From Halioxenophilus aromaticivorans (GTDB lineage Bacteria > Pseudomonadota > Gammaproteobacteria > Pseudomonadales > Cellvibrionaceae), in the NCBI RefSeq assembly GCF_042850945.1, contig NZ_AP031496.1:558001-622000 (forward strand): 64,000 bases of DNA. The letters run 5' to 3'. A model generated the notes under the pieces. It did not search any database. It was not told the origin of the DNA and saw nothing but the letters and a program-made list of their open reading frames with translations. Numbering within the stretch: position 1 is the stretch's first letter; the number at the start of each line of letters is the position of its first letter. Both the position numbers and the translations under genes were made by a program. Positions 34,764-43,196 of this stretch are shown here, piece by piece.

Positions 34764-35189
34764 TCCATTTACTAAGCCCCAATTGAGCGCTTGTTCTTGA
34801 TCTTGGAATATTGCCATCGCAGTGCTCATGCGCATAAAACCAAGCTTTTTGTAAAAAGACTCTTTGCCGGGATATGAGTAGAGCACGATTTTTTTGTGCC
34901 CGTCTGAAAGCTCGACAAGCTTAGAAACAACAGCGCGCCCAAGGCCAGACCCCTGAACCTCGGGATGAACAGCAACATCACAGAGATACGAGCAGTCAAC
35001 GCCGTCTGCCAGGGCGCGACCTACCGCAACAAGCTTTCCATCACCGTAGACGAAGCACTTAAACATGCTGGCTCCGAAGGCTTTCTTTAAAATATCGGGC
35101 TTCTTTTCGCCTAGCGGAGCGATCCTATATAGCTCGGATAGTTCATTCCAATCCAGCTCTTCTTCCGAGTACTTCCATTCAAGGTCCAA
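34758..35189 (-). CDS. GNAT-family N-acetyltransferase (cassette 1)
   Basis: 143 residues. The acetyl-CoA motif A is VAVHPEVQGSGLGRAVVSKL (about residues 71-90, with Q-G-S-G-L-G), followed by motif B-like IVLYSYPGKESFYKKLGF. The N-terminal motif VAVGRALADGVDCSYLCDVA is typical. Substrate unknown; GNAT cassettes may confer antibiotic or small-molecule modification. This is the rightmost cassette, hence nearest to the start of the array. The GTTATGT box of attC 14 overlaps the stop. Confidence 0.85.
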   Translation of the reverse strand: MDLEWKYSEEELDWNELSELYRIAPLGEKKPDILKKAFGASMFKCFVYGDGKLVAVGRALADGVDCSYLCDVAVHPEVQGSGLGRAVVSKLVELSDGHKKIVLYSYPGKESFYKKLGFMRMSTAMAIFQDQEQALNWGLVNGT

Positions 35190-35206
35190 TGTTCAATCTC
35201 CGTAAA

Positions 35207-35448
35207 ACATAACATTTTAATAGATGACGGGCGTTCAATATGCACGTGTCATATATCTTTTCCTGAGCTGGCACTTACTTACCTCGCAGCGCCCAATTTC
35301 AATAACTTCGGCAATTGTTAACATCATAATGTTTTGACAACTGTCATATATCCCATTCTGCGCGCAATCAGCTAACCATCTGATTTTTCTACGCTTAATA
35401 GCTGTTGGTAACGAACATACCAGATATATGACACAGTGTCGCTTTTTA
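35207..35448. repeat. Right copy of the 241-base repeated element at the array head
   Basis: Starts with an attC-like core ACATAAC directly before the first cassette gene. Contains a 13-base perfect inverted repeat, GTGTCATATATCT (35246-35258) and AGATATATGACAC (35422-35434), and an inner direct copy TGTCATATATCCC. The diverged left copy is at 20147-20387. Could be a mini-element (MITE-like), or a leader/attI-like segment. Confidence 0.75.
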
Positions 35449-35602
35449 CGCGCGATTCTCGGCAAATTAACGTGCCATACGGTGGTACGGTAAGACAAAA
35501 AGGTAGGTTGAATGTTGTTGATCTAGTTCAAAACCCACTTCTTGTAGCTATTAATTAATTGGCGAAAAGGCAGAGTCGGCGCAATCAATTACCCCGATCA
35601 AA

Positions 35603-36622
35603 CTATCCATTCAAAGCCGGCTCCTGCTGAGTAACACAATGAATATTCCCACCCCCTAACACCAGAACACTACAATCCACAGCCACAACCTTCCGATCAG
35701 GAAAACACCCCTTAACCGTCTCCAATGCCGCACTATCATAATTATTCAACCCATAACAGGGCATCACAACCCCGCCATTGGCAATATAAAAATTAATATA
35801 GGATTTACCCAGCCGCTCGCCGTTGGCCCACTCGGAGGGTGGTTGTTCTATGGTGGTGATTTCAAATGAGTTGCCTTTGGCATCGGTGCTATTGCGCAGC
35901 ACTTCTAAATTGGTTTGCAGTATTTCGTAATTGGGGTCGCTTGGATCGCTGGTGGATAATGCCAGTATGTGCCCGGGTTTTGTGAAGCAGGCGAATTGGT
36001 CTACGTGGCCGTCGGTGTGGTCTTCGGCCAGGCCTTGGTCGAACCAAATAAAATGTTCTACGCCCAGGGCTTGTTTTAATTGGTATTCCACATCGCTTTG
36101 GGCCAGGGCGGGGTTGCGGTTGCCGTTTAGTTGCACGTTGCGGGTGAGCATTATGGTGCCTTCACCGTCCACGTGTATGGCACCGCCTTCGTTTACCAAT
36201 GGGCTGGCAAAGCGTTCTAGGTTTAATTCGTTTAATAATTTGCGGGCTAGGTGTTGGTCTTGCTCGTGGGGGAATTTGCCCCAGCCGTTAAAGGTCCAGT
36301 CTACCCCGGCCAGCTCACCGGTGCGTTTATTGATTACAAAGGTTGGGCCGAAGTCTCGCATCCAGGAGTCGTCCAGGGCCCAGGGTTTAAGATGAATTTT
36401 TTCGGCGGCGATTTGCTCGGCCATTAGGGCCAGTGCTTGGGCGTGTTGGTCTGGCCGCACCAGCATGACTACCGGTTCAAAGTCGGCAATGGCATTGGCA
36501 ATGGCGGCGTAATTTTTTTCCGCCTCGCTTAACGCGCCAGGCCAGAGTGATTCGTTACTGGGCCAGGCCATCCAACAGCGATTGTGGGCTTGCCATTCGG
36601 CGGGCATGTAGTAGTCACTCAT
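35603..36622 (-). CDS. aguA: Agmatine deiminase
   Basis: 339 residues of the peptidyl-arginine deiminase-like family. It hydrolyses agmatine to N-carbamoylputrescine and ammonia. Visible: MPAEWQAHNRCWMAWPSN at the N terminus, MRDFGPTFV, WTFNGWG, the EDHTDGHVDQFACF catalytic block, and the nucleophile Cys in GGGNIHCVTQQEP at the C terminus. Together with aguB at the far end of this block it converts agmatine into putrescine. ATG at 36622 follows GGGAGAAAAC. Confidence 0.95.
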   Translation of the reverse strand: MSDYYMPAEWQAHNRCWMAWPSNESLWPGALSEAEKNYAAIANAIADFEPVVMLVRPDQHAQALALMAEQIAAEKIHLKPWALDDSWMRDFGPTFVINKRTGELAGVDWTFNGWGKFPHEQDQHLARKLLNELNLERFASPLVNEGGAIHVDGEGTIMLTRNVQLNGNRNPALAQSDVEYQLKQALGVEHFIWFDQGLAEDHTDGHVDQFACFTKPGHILALSTSDPSDPNYEILQTNLEVLRNSTDAKGNSFEITTIEQPPSEWANGERLGKSYINFYIANGGVVMPCYGLNNYDSAALETVKGCFPDRKVVAVDCSVLVLGGGNIHCVTQQEPALNG

Positions 36623-36670
36623 TGTTTTCTCCCGTTAACTGCTTTGGGCAATTTTTATTGCCATGTTTTT

Positions 36671-37957
36671 TTACGGCAATAAATCCTTTAACCGGTAGTA
36701 GGCCATGGCCAATACCAACGCCGGCGTGCGTAATAGTCGGCCGCCGGGGAAGGCCATGTGCGGTATGCGAGTAAATACATCAAATTGCTCGGCGGTGCCG
36801 GCGATTGCGTCGGCCATTAATTTGCCGGCAAGGCCGGTGGCGGCTATGCCGTGGCCAGAGAACCCCTGGGCAAAATATACGTTATTGGCCAGGCGGCCAA
36901 AGTGGGGTGCGCGGTTTACGGTGATGCCCACAAAGCCGCCCCAGGCGTAATCGATGCGGGTATTGTGCAGTTGTGGGAATACCGCGCGCATGCGCGCGCC
37001 CATGGCGCGGGCTAGGTTGGCCGGTGGCACGGTGGAGTAAGACACACGCCCGCCAAACAGCAGGCGGGTATCGTGGGACAGGCGAAAATAATCCAACACA
37101 AAATTAATATCGGCCACGGCAATATTATTGCGGATCAGCGCCTGGGCGCGCTCCTGGCCCAGTGGCTGGGTCGCGCAAATGTAAGTACCCACGGGCATAA
37201 TTTTATTGCGCAAGGCATCGCCCACGTTGGCCAAGTAAGCGTTGCCGGCCAGCACCACAAATTGGGCTTTGATGCTGCCCGTGGCGGTGGTGATGGTAGC
37301 GGGGCCAGCAGGCCCTTGTGTGTGGTCGATGGAAAGGGCAGGGCTGTGCTCGTAAATGCTAACCCCAGTGGCGTTGGCGGCTTGGGCCAAGCCCAGGGTG
37401 TAATTTAACGGGTGGATGTGGCCGCTGTTGCCATCGTAGAGCGCGGCGCAATAGCGCTGGCTGTTGATCTCTTGCTGGGTGCGTTGCTTATCCCAAAGTT
37501 CCACCGGGTAGTGGTAGTGGGTTTGCAGGTCGTCGGCCCAGTGTTTTAGCTCGTTGATGTGGCGCGGTTTTATGGCTACGTGGGCGTGGCCGGGGGCGTA
37601 GCTGCAATCGATGTTGTGTTTGGCAATGCGGCCGCGCAGTAGGTCTAAGCCGGCCAGAGATGCCTGCCAAATTTTCTGCGCGTCTGCTTTGCCCACCAGC
37701 TTTTCGATGCTGGGTTGCTCCGCCGCCAGGCCAAAAATCATTTGCCCGCCACTGCGGCCACTGGCACCAAAGCCGACTTGTTGCGCCTCCAGCACCGCCA
37801 CACGGTAGCCTCGTTCGGCTAAGTGCAGGGCGGTGGTTAGCCCGGTAATGCCCGCGCCCACCACACACACATCCACGTTTTCGTTGCTGGTGAGCGGCGG
37901 GTATTGGGCGTTGCTATTACGGCTGGCTTGATACCAGTTTTGGTTGGCATCGTTCAT
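36671..37957 (-). CDS. puuB: Gamma-glutamylputrescine oxidoreductase (FAD-dependent, PuuB-type)
   Basis: 428 residues of the DAO superfamily. FAD-binding motif VVGAGITGLTTALHLAERG at about residues 32-50, FGASGRSGGQMIFG after it, and a C-terminal FAQGFSGHGIAATGLAGKL. This is the PuuB/OrdL pattern: oxidation of gamma-glutamylputrescine to the aldehyde. It abuts puuA (its ATG shares the last base of the upstream stop region), consistent with a puuA-puuB-aguA unit on the minus strand. Confidence 0.85.
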   Translation of the reverse strand: MNDANQNWYQASRNSNAQYPPLTSNENVDVCVVGAGITGLTTALHLAERGYRVAVLEAQQVGFGASGRSGGQMIFGLAAEQPSIEKLVGKADAQKIWQASLAGLDLLRGRIAKHNIDCSYAPGHAHVAIKPRHINELKHWADDLQTHYHYPVELWDKQRTQQEINSQRYCAALYDGNSGHIHPLNYTLGLAQAANATGVSIYEHSPALSIDHTQGPAGPATITTATGSIKAQFVVLAGNAYLANVGDALRNKIMPVGTYICATQPLGQERAQALIRNNIAVADINFVLDYFRLSHDTRLLFGGRVSYSTVPPANLARAMGARMRAVFPQLHNTRIDYAWGGFVGITVNRAPHFGRLANNVYFAQGFSGHGIAATGLAGKLMADAIAGTAEQFDVFTRIPHMAFPGGRLLRTPALVLAMAYYRLKDLLP

Positions 37958-39294
37958 TAGATGGATTGCAAATACCAGTCGAATTCCAAGGGGGTAATGG
38001 TTTGGTTAAAGTGGTCGATTTCCGCCTGCTTTAATTTGGCAAACACCGACTGAAACTCCCGGCCAAAGTAGTCGGCGATCCAGTCGCTTTCAGCGAATAA
38101 ATCGATGGATTGCTGCCAGTGGTAGGGGTTGCTGGGTTTGCGCTTGGCGTAGGCGTTGCCGGTAATGGCTTCATCGCAGGGAATTTGCTGGCACAGGCCG
38201 TAATGCATGCCGGCCAATACCGCGCCCACCACCAAGTAGGGGTTGGTGTCGGCGCCGGCTAGGCGGTGCTCCACACGTTTGTTTTCTGGGCTGCTTTTGG
38301 GGATGCGCAGGGCCACGGTGCGATTGTTGTAGCCCCAAGAGTTGTTTAGCGCCACGTAGGAATCTTTGCGGAAACGGCGGTAGGAGTTGGCGTGGGGGGC
38401 AAACAACAACATGGCCTGGGCCAGTGTTTGTTGCATGCCGCCAATGGCCCAGTGCAGGTGGTTGTCGTTGTCGGCAAAAATATTATCGCCTTGTTTGTCG
38501 TAACAACTTACGTGCACATGGCTGCCACAGCCCGATTGGTCGGGGTAGGGCTTGGCCATAAACGTGGCTTGGAAGCCCATGGAGCGCGCAACATGCTTTA
38601 CCGCCCGCTTTAGCAGCAGGGCATCGTCACAGGCTTTGATGATATCACCGGTGTACAGCAGGTTAATTTCAAACTGGCCTGGCGCGCATTCCGATACCGT
38701 GCCATCGGCCAAAATATTTTGTTCGGTGCAGGTGTTTTGAATGGCTTCCATGAGTTCGCCGTAGGCGTCTAGGTCGTCCATGTAGTACACCTGGCTGCTG
38801 CGCTCAGTGGTGCCAGTAAAGGGGTTGATGGGAGGCTCCGGCGCGTCGATAAACTCTTGGTTTATAAGGTAAAACTCCAGCTCCACCGCAATTTTAGGGA
38901 AGAAACCATCGCCGTGAATACGCTGCACAATGGAGCGTAAAACCTCCCGCGGGTTGATCATAAACGGGGTCTGGTTGGGGTTGAGCATGTTTAGCAGCAC
39001 CTGGGCGCGGCGCTCGGCCCAAGGTACCGGCGTAAGGGATGCTTTGATGGCCGGGCATTCGTAATCGGCATCGCCGGTTTCAAAGCCCAGGCCAGTTTCT
39101 TCGCAGGGCTCGCCACTGACATCACTGGCAAACAACGAGGCGGGGAAGAGCACGCCCTCGGTGAACACTTTGTCCACCGCATCGGCGGGTAGGCGCTTGC
39201 CGCGGATAACTCCGTTGCAGTCGGGTAGGAGTACATCTAGGTGGTCAAAGTGTTCGCTAAAGTTGGCTAACAGCGAGTCGGGATTGGTTATCAT
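37957..39294 (-). CDS. puuA: Gamma-glutamylputrescine synthetase (glutamine synthetase-like)
   Basis: About 445 residues from MITNPDSLLANFSEHFD; an upstream ATG at 39336 adds 14 residues not typical for the family. GS fold with VELEFYLIN (active-site Glu), GQFEINLLYTGD, the GSGVHVSCYDK-type block (CGSHVHVSC) and NSWGYNNRTVALRIP for substrate binding. PuuA joins glutamate to putrescine using ATP. The second GS-like gene on the plus strand (40289) is only distantly similar, so they may serve different amines. Confidence 0.85.
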   Translation of the reverse strand: MITNPDSLLANFSEHFDHLDVLLPDCNGVIRGKRLPADAVDKVFTEGVLFPASLFASDVSGEPCEETGLGFETGDADYECPAIKASLTPVPWAERRAQVLLNMLNPNQTPFMINPREVLRSIVQRIHGDGFFPKIAVELEFYLINQEFIDAPEPPINPFTGTTERSSQVYYMDDLDAYGELMEAIQNTCTEQNILADGTVSECAPGQFEINLLYTGDIIKACDDALLLKRAVKHVARSMGFQATFMAKPYPDQSGCGSHVHVSCYDKQGDNIFADNDNHLHWAIGGMQQTLAQAMLLFAPHANSYRRFRKDSYVALNNSWGYNNRTVALRIPKSSPENKRVEHRLAGADTNPYLVVGAVLAGMHYGLCQQIPCDEAITGNAYAKRKPSNPYHWQQSIDLFAESDWIADYFGREFQSVFAKLKQAEIDHFNQTITPLEFDWYLQSI

Positions 39295-39414
39295 AGAGGC
39301 GGCCTTAAGTGGACCAAAAGGGAGAAAGCAAAGCACGCCTAACAGTGATAAAAATAAAACTTTTTAGGTTATAGCCATGCTTGTCGAATTGTGTCCATAA
39401 TATTAATCCTAACC

Positions 39415-39428
39415 TGTAGAGCTCTACA
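39415..39428. promoter_or_regulatory. Palindromic operator candidate between puuA and puuD
   Basis: Perfect 14-base palindrome TGTAGAGCTCTACA in the 216-base region between the divergent puuA and puuD genes. Symmetric sites of this size in divergent promoters often bind dimeric regulators. No regulator gene (such as puuR) lies in this block. Confidence 0.45.
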
Positions 39429-39510
39429 ATATGGCATTTGCACAACGTGTGTTTAAGCCCCAATATTTGAGCCTGCATTGCGAAACCCACCCAACCGGTG
39501 AGAGTACCCT

Positions 39511-40269
39511 ATGGTGGCAACCGTTGGCTTTCCCGCCTGCCGTAAATTGATAGCACCGCATTACTTTCACTGTGTGGGGGAAAAGTACATCCATGCGGTG
39601 GTGGATGTGGTGGGCGCCGTGCCACTGTTGTTGCCCGCGGTAAGCGAATCCAAGGGCCACCGTATTAGTCACAACGACCTGCTCGATAACATCGACGGCC
39701 TACTGCTGACTGGCGCCTATTCTAATGTGCAGTCTTCATTATATGGCGAACCCTTGGCCTACGAGGGCAGTGAAGCCGACCCCGCCCGGGATCACCTCAC
39801 CCAGGATTTAATCCGCCAAGCGGTTAGCCGTGGCATTCCGGTGCTGGGTATTTGCCGGGGCATTCAAGAAGTGAACGTTGCTTTTGGGGGCAGCTTGCAC
39901 CAACAGGTGCACGCCGTGCCAGGCTTGCAAGATCACCGAGAGAACAACACCCAACCCCTGGACCAGCAATACGGCTTTAGCCACAGTATTGCCATTCAGC
40001 CCGGTGGCGTGTTGGCCCGCATTTGGCAGGAGGAACAAACGCAGGTCAACTCCCTGCATGGCCAAGGTATTAAAAGCTTAGCGCCGGGATTGTCGGTAGA
40101 GGCCGTGGCCCCGGATGGTTTGGTAGAGGCGGTATCTCTGCCGGGCAAACCCTTGTTGGCGGTGCAGTGGCACCCAGAGTGGAAAGTTACCGAAACCCCA
40201 TTTTATTTAGCCATTTTTGAATGGTTTAAATCCGAAATAGACCAATACCGTGCGGCACGTTTGGTTTAA
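39511..40269 (+). CDS. puuD: Gamma-glutamyl-GABA hydrolase (PuuD)
   Basis: 252 residues, class I glutamine amidotransferase-like. The nucleophile Cys is in VLGICRGIQEVNVAFGGSLH (about residue 114) and the catalytic His/Glu pair in AVQWHPEWKVTE (about 223-225). N terminus PTVGFPACRK is typical. It releases GABA from gamma-glutamyl-GABA in the Puu pathway. First gene of an eight-gene plus-strand series. Confidence 0.9.
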   Translation: MVATVGFPACRKLIAPHYFHCVGEKYIHAVVDVVGAVPLLLPAVSESKGHRISHNDLLDNIDGLLLTGAYSNVQSSLYGEPLAYEGSEADPARDHLTQDLIRQAVSRGIPVLGICRGIQEVNVAFGGSLHQQVHAVPGLQDHRENNTQPLDQQYGFSHSIAIQPGGVLARIWQEEQTQVNSLHGQGIKSLAPGLSVEAVAPDGLVEAVSLPGKPLLAVQWHPEWKVTETPFYLAIFEWFKSEIDQYRAARLV

Positions 40270-40288
40270 CCAGCAACCTAAGGCGTTT

Positions 40289-41644
40289 ATGAACAACGAA
40301 ACCGACCAGCTTAAACAATGGTTGAAAGAAAAGGGCATTACCGAAATCGAAGCCTTGGTGCCCGATATGACGGGCAATGCTCGCGGTAAAATTTTGCCCG
40401 CTAGCAAGTATTTAAACAGCGAAACCACCCGCCTGCCCGAGGCCATTTTTATCCAAACGGTAACCGGCGACTGGCCGGATGACGATGCCATTGAAGATTT
40501 GGTGCATCCGGCGGATGTGGATTTGTATTTACAGCCAGATACCTCCAGCGTGCGAATGGTGCCCTGGGTAGAAGAGCCCACCGCCCAGATTATACACGAT
40601 TGTTACACCGCCACAGGCGAGCCGCACCCCCTGGCACCTCGTAACGTATTAAAGCGGGTGTTGGCGCTGTACGAAAAAGAAGGCCTGCAGCCCATTGTGG
40701 CACCCGAGCTAGAATTTTATCTGGTGCAAAAAAATACCGATGCGGATTTCCCCTTGCAGCCACCGGTGGGACGTTCTGGCCGGCCCGAGCGCGCGCGGCA
40801 GTCTTACAGCATTGATGCGGTGAACGAATTTGACCCGCTGTTTGAAGAAATGTACGACTTCTGCGAAGCCATGGAGTTGGATGTTGATACGTTGATACAC
40901 GAATCTGGCGCGGCGCAAATGGAAATCAACTTTGAGCATGCCGATCCACTCTCCCGTGCCGACCAAGTGTTTTTATTTAAGCGCACCATTCGCGAGGTGG
41001 CCATGCGCCACGATGTGTACGCCACCTTTTTGGCCAAGCCCATGCAAAATGAGCCGGGCAGCTCCATGCACATTCACCAAAGTTTACTGCGGGTGGGCAG
41101 TGGCGAGAATGTATTTGCTACCCCAGATGGCGAACTTACCCAAACCTTCAAACATTACCTGGCCGGTTTGCAAACCTACACCCCGGCGGCCATGTTGTTT
41201 TACGCCCCCAATGTGAATTCCTACCGGCGTATTTTATTTGGCGATGCCGCGCCCAATAATACCCATTGGGGCTTTGATAATCGCACGGCGGGGTTGCGCA
41301 TACCCATTTCTGCGCCAGAGGCCACCCGGGTAGAGGCGCGTTTTGCCGGCTCTGATGTAAACCCCTATTTGGCCATTGCCGCCACTTTGGCCTGCGGTTA
41401 CCTGGGTATGAAGCACAAACTGCAACCCACCGAGCCGGTGCTGGGTGATGCCCACGAGCTGGGTGCTAATTTGCCCAAAACCTTGGAGCATGCCCTGAGT
41501 TTGCTACAGCAACCCAGCGAGCTTATTGATATTTTGGGCGAGAAGTTCGTCCAGGCTTACGTGGCAATTAAATACAAAGAATACGAAACCTTCTTCCAGG
41601 TGATTAGCTCCTGGGAGCGGGAATACCTGTTGTTAAACGTGTAA
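40289..41644 (+). CDS. Second glutamine synthetase-like (gamma-glutamylpolyamine synthetase) gene
   Basis: About 451 residues from MNNETDQLKQWLKEKG; the open frame begins at 40250 inside puuD, but the ATG at 40289 with AAGG upstream is preferred. GS motifs: APELEFYLVQ, AAQMEINFEHADPLS, GSSMHIHQSLL and NNTHWGFDNRTAGLRIP. It resembles the SpuI/SpuB/PauA-type glutamylpolyamine synthetases of pseudomonads. Having two such enzymes suggests specificity for different polyamines (putrescine, diaminopropane or spermidine-derived amines). Confidence 0.82.
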   Translation: MNNETDQLKQWLKEKGITEIEALVPDMTGNARGKILPASKYLNSETTRLPEAIFIQTVTGDWPDDDAIEDLVHPADVDLYLQPDTSSVRMVPWVEEPTAQIIHDCYTATGEPHPLAPRNVLKRVLALYEKEGLQPIVAPELEFYLVQKNTDADFPLQPPVGRSGRPERARQSYSIDAVNEFDPLFEEMYDFCEAMELDVDTLIHESGAAQMEINFEHADPLSRADQVFLFKRTIREVAMRHDVYATFLAKPMQNEPGSSMHIHQSLLRVGSGENVFATPDGELTQTFKHYLAGLQTYTPAAMLFYAPNVNSYRRILFGDAAPNNTHWGFDNRTAGLRIPISAPEATRVEARFAGSDVNPYLAIAATLACGYLGMKHKLQPTEPVLGDAHELGANLPKTLEHALSLLQQPSELIDILGEKFVQAYVAIKYKEYETFFQVISSWEREYLLLNV

Positions 41645-41662
41645 TACGGTTGGGCGCAAAAT

Positions 41663-43018
41663 ATGTCTACCACTTCGAAATGGCAAGTTTCCGATGCAGC
41701 ACACCATCTGCATCCTTTTACCGATCACGGCGCGTTAGCCGCCAAGGGCACGCGGGTGATCACCCGAGCAGAAGGCATTTATCTGTACGATTCTGACGGC
41801 AATAAAATTCTCGATGGCATGTCGGGTTTGTGGTGCGTTAACCTGGGCTACGGCCGACAAGAGCTCATAGAAGCAGCACACAAACAGATGCAAGAGCTGC
41901 CTTACTACAACAGCTTTTTTCAGTGCACCACGCCGCCGGCCATTGAGCTGGCCGAGTTACTAAGCGATATTGCACCCAGCCACATTAACCACGTGTTTTT
42001 TACCTCCTCCGGCAGCGAGGCCAACGACACGGTTATTCGCCTGGCCCGTTACTATTGGGCCTGCCAGGGCAAGCCCGAGAAAAAAACTATTATTTCGCGT
42101 TGGAATGGCTACCACGGCTCTACCATCGGTGGCGCCAGTTTGGGCGGCATGAAGCCCATGCACGGCCAGGGCGATTTGCCCATCCCCGGTATTTGCCACA
42201 TTAACCAGCCCTATTGGTTTGGCGAAGGTTACACCGAAGACTCTACCGCATTTGGCGTGCGGGTAGCCCAGGAGCTGGAACAGAAAATTCTTGAGCTGGG
42301 CGAAGACAAGGTCGCCGCTTTTATTGCCGAGCCTATTCAAGGTGCGGGTGGTGTGATTATTCCGCCGGATTCCTACTGGCCTGAAATCAACCGCATCTGC
42401 AAAAAATACGACATCCTGGTGGTTAGTGATGAAGTAATTTGTGGTTTTGGCCGTACGGGGCAGTGGTTTGGCAGCGATTATTACGGCGTCAAAGCCGATT
42501 TAATGCCCATTGCCAAGGGATTATCCAGCGGCTATATGCCCATTGGTGGCGTGCTGGTATCAGACCGCGTAAGCCAAGCCTTGAAGCAATCCGGCGAGGA
42601 TTTCAACCACGGTTATACCTATTCTGGCCATCCCACTGCGGCCGCTGTGGCCGTAGCGACACTAAAAGTCATGCACTCGGAAGACTTGGTAACACGGGTG
42701 CGGGATGAACTCACCCCATACTACGCCCAAGCCTTTGGCAGCTTGGCGGATCATCCCTTGGTAGGAGAGGTAAGAACCACGGGCTTGTTGGGAGCCATAG
42801 AGTTAATGCAAGATAAAGCCAGCCACTCCTTCTTTGCTGAGAAGGGCGCGGCCGGCAATTGCTGCAGAGACTTTAGCATTGCCAATGGCTTGGTCATGCG
42901 CGGCGTGGGCTCCACCATGATCACCTGCCCGCCGCTGGTGATAACAAAAAGCGAAATCGATTTACTGGTGGAGCGGGCCCGAAAAACCCTGGACGATACC
43001 GCGGCTCAATTGTTATAG
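41663..43018 (+). CDS. spuC: Putrescine-pyruvate aminotransferase (SpuC-type, class III)
   Basis: 451 residues. Class III PLP aminotransferase: FTSSGSEANDTVIRLARYYW, WNGYHGSTIGGASLGGM, IAEPIQGAGGVIIPP, VVSDEVICGFGRTGQWF and the PLP Lys in MPIAKGLSSGYMPIGGV (about residue 288). This pattern is close to SpuC, which transaminates putrescine to 4-aminobutyraldehyde. The gene lies 18 bases after the GS-like gene. Its presence gives a transaminase route in parallel with the glutamylation route. Confidence 0.85.
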   Translation: MSTTSKWQVSDAAHHLHPFTDHGALAAKGTRVITRAEGIYLYDSDGNKILDGMSGLWCVNLGYGRQELIEAAHKQMQELPYYNSFFQCTTPPAIELAELLSDIAPSHINHVFFTSSGSEANDTVIRLARYYWACQGKPEKKTIISRWNGYHGSTIGGASLGGMKPMHGQGDLPIPGICHINQPYWFGEGYTEDSTAFGVRVAQELEQKILELGEDKVAAFIAEPIQGAGGVIIPPDSYWPEINRICKKYDILVVSDEVICGFGRTGQWFGSDYYGVKADLMPIAKGLSSGYMPIGGVLVSDRVSQALKQSGEDFNHGYTYSGHPTAAAVAVATLKVMHSEDLVTRVRDELTPYYAQAFGSLADHPLVGEVRTTGLLGAIELMQDKASHSFFAEKGAAGNCCRDFSIANGLVMRGVGSTMITCPPLVITKSEIDLLVERARKTLDDTAAQLL

Positions 43019-43061
43019 GTAAACCTTTAACGAAGAGTTTCGAGTTAAGAAATACAGATAG

Positions 43062-43140
43062 TTGGCTAGTGTTTTATTAAATGTGTCGTACTTAAAAGTG
43101 TCGTACTTAAATATGGCTTATTAAAAAGAACACTAGCCAA
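43062..43140. repeat. Inverted repeat with inner direct repeats between spuC and potF
   Basis: TTGGCTAGTGTT (43062-43073) and its perfect complement AACACTAGCCAA (43129-43140) enclose two copies of GTGTCGTACTTAAA (43083-43096 and 43098-43111). The arrangement could be a regulatory or attenuator structure, or a tiny repeat insertion. Confidence 0.6.
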
Positions 43141-43196
43141 ATATCCATGATTACTTTTTTAAATGGCCATTGCGCCATCATTTTAAGGGGAGTGAA

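Noticed and set aside
19583..35213. CRISPR array
   Set aside because: The repeated units are unequal in length and spacing, and each is an individual palindrome with attC boxes, not identical repeats with spacers.
18000..35500. Prophage or conjugative element as explanation for the island
   Set aside because: No phage structural, lysis, integrase or conjugation genes are present; attC sites and IS elements explain it.
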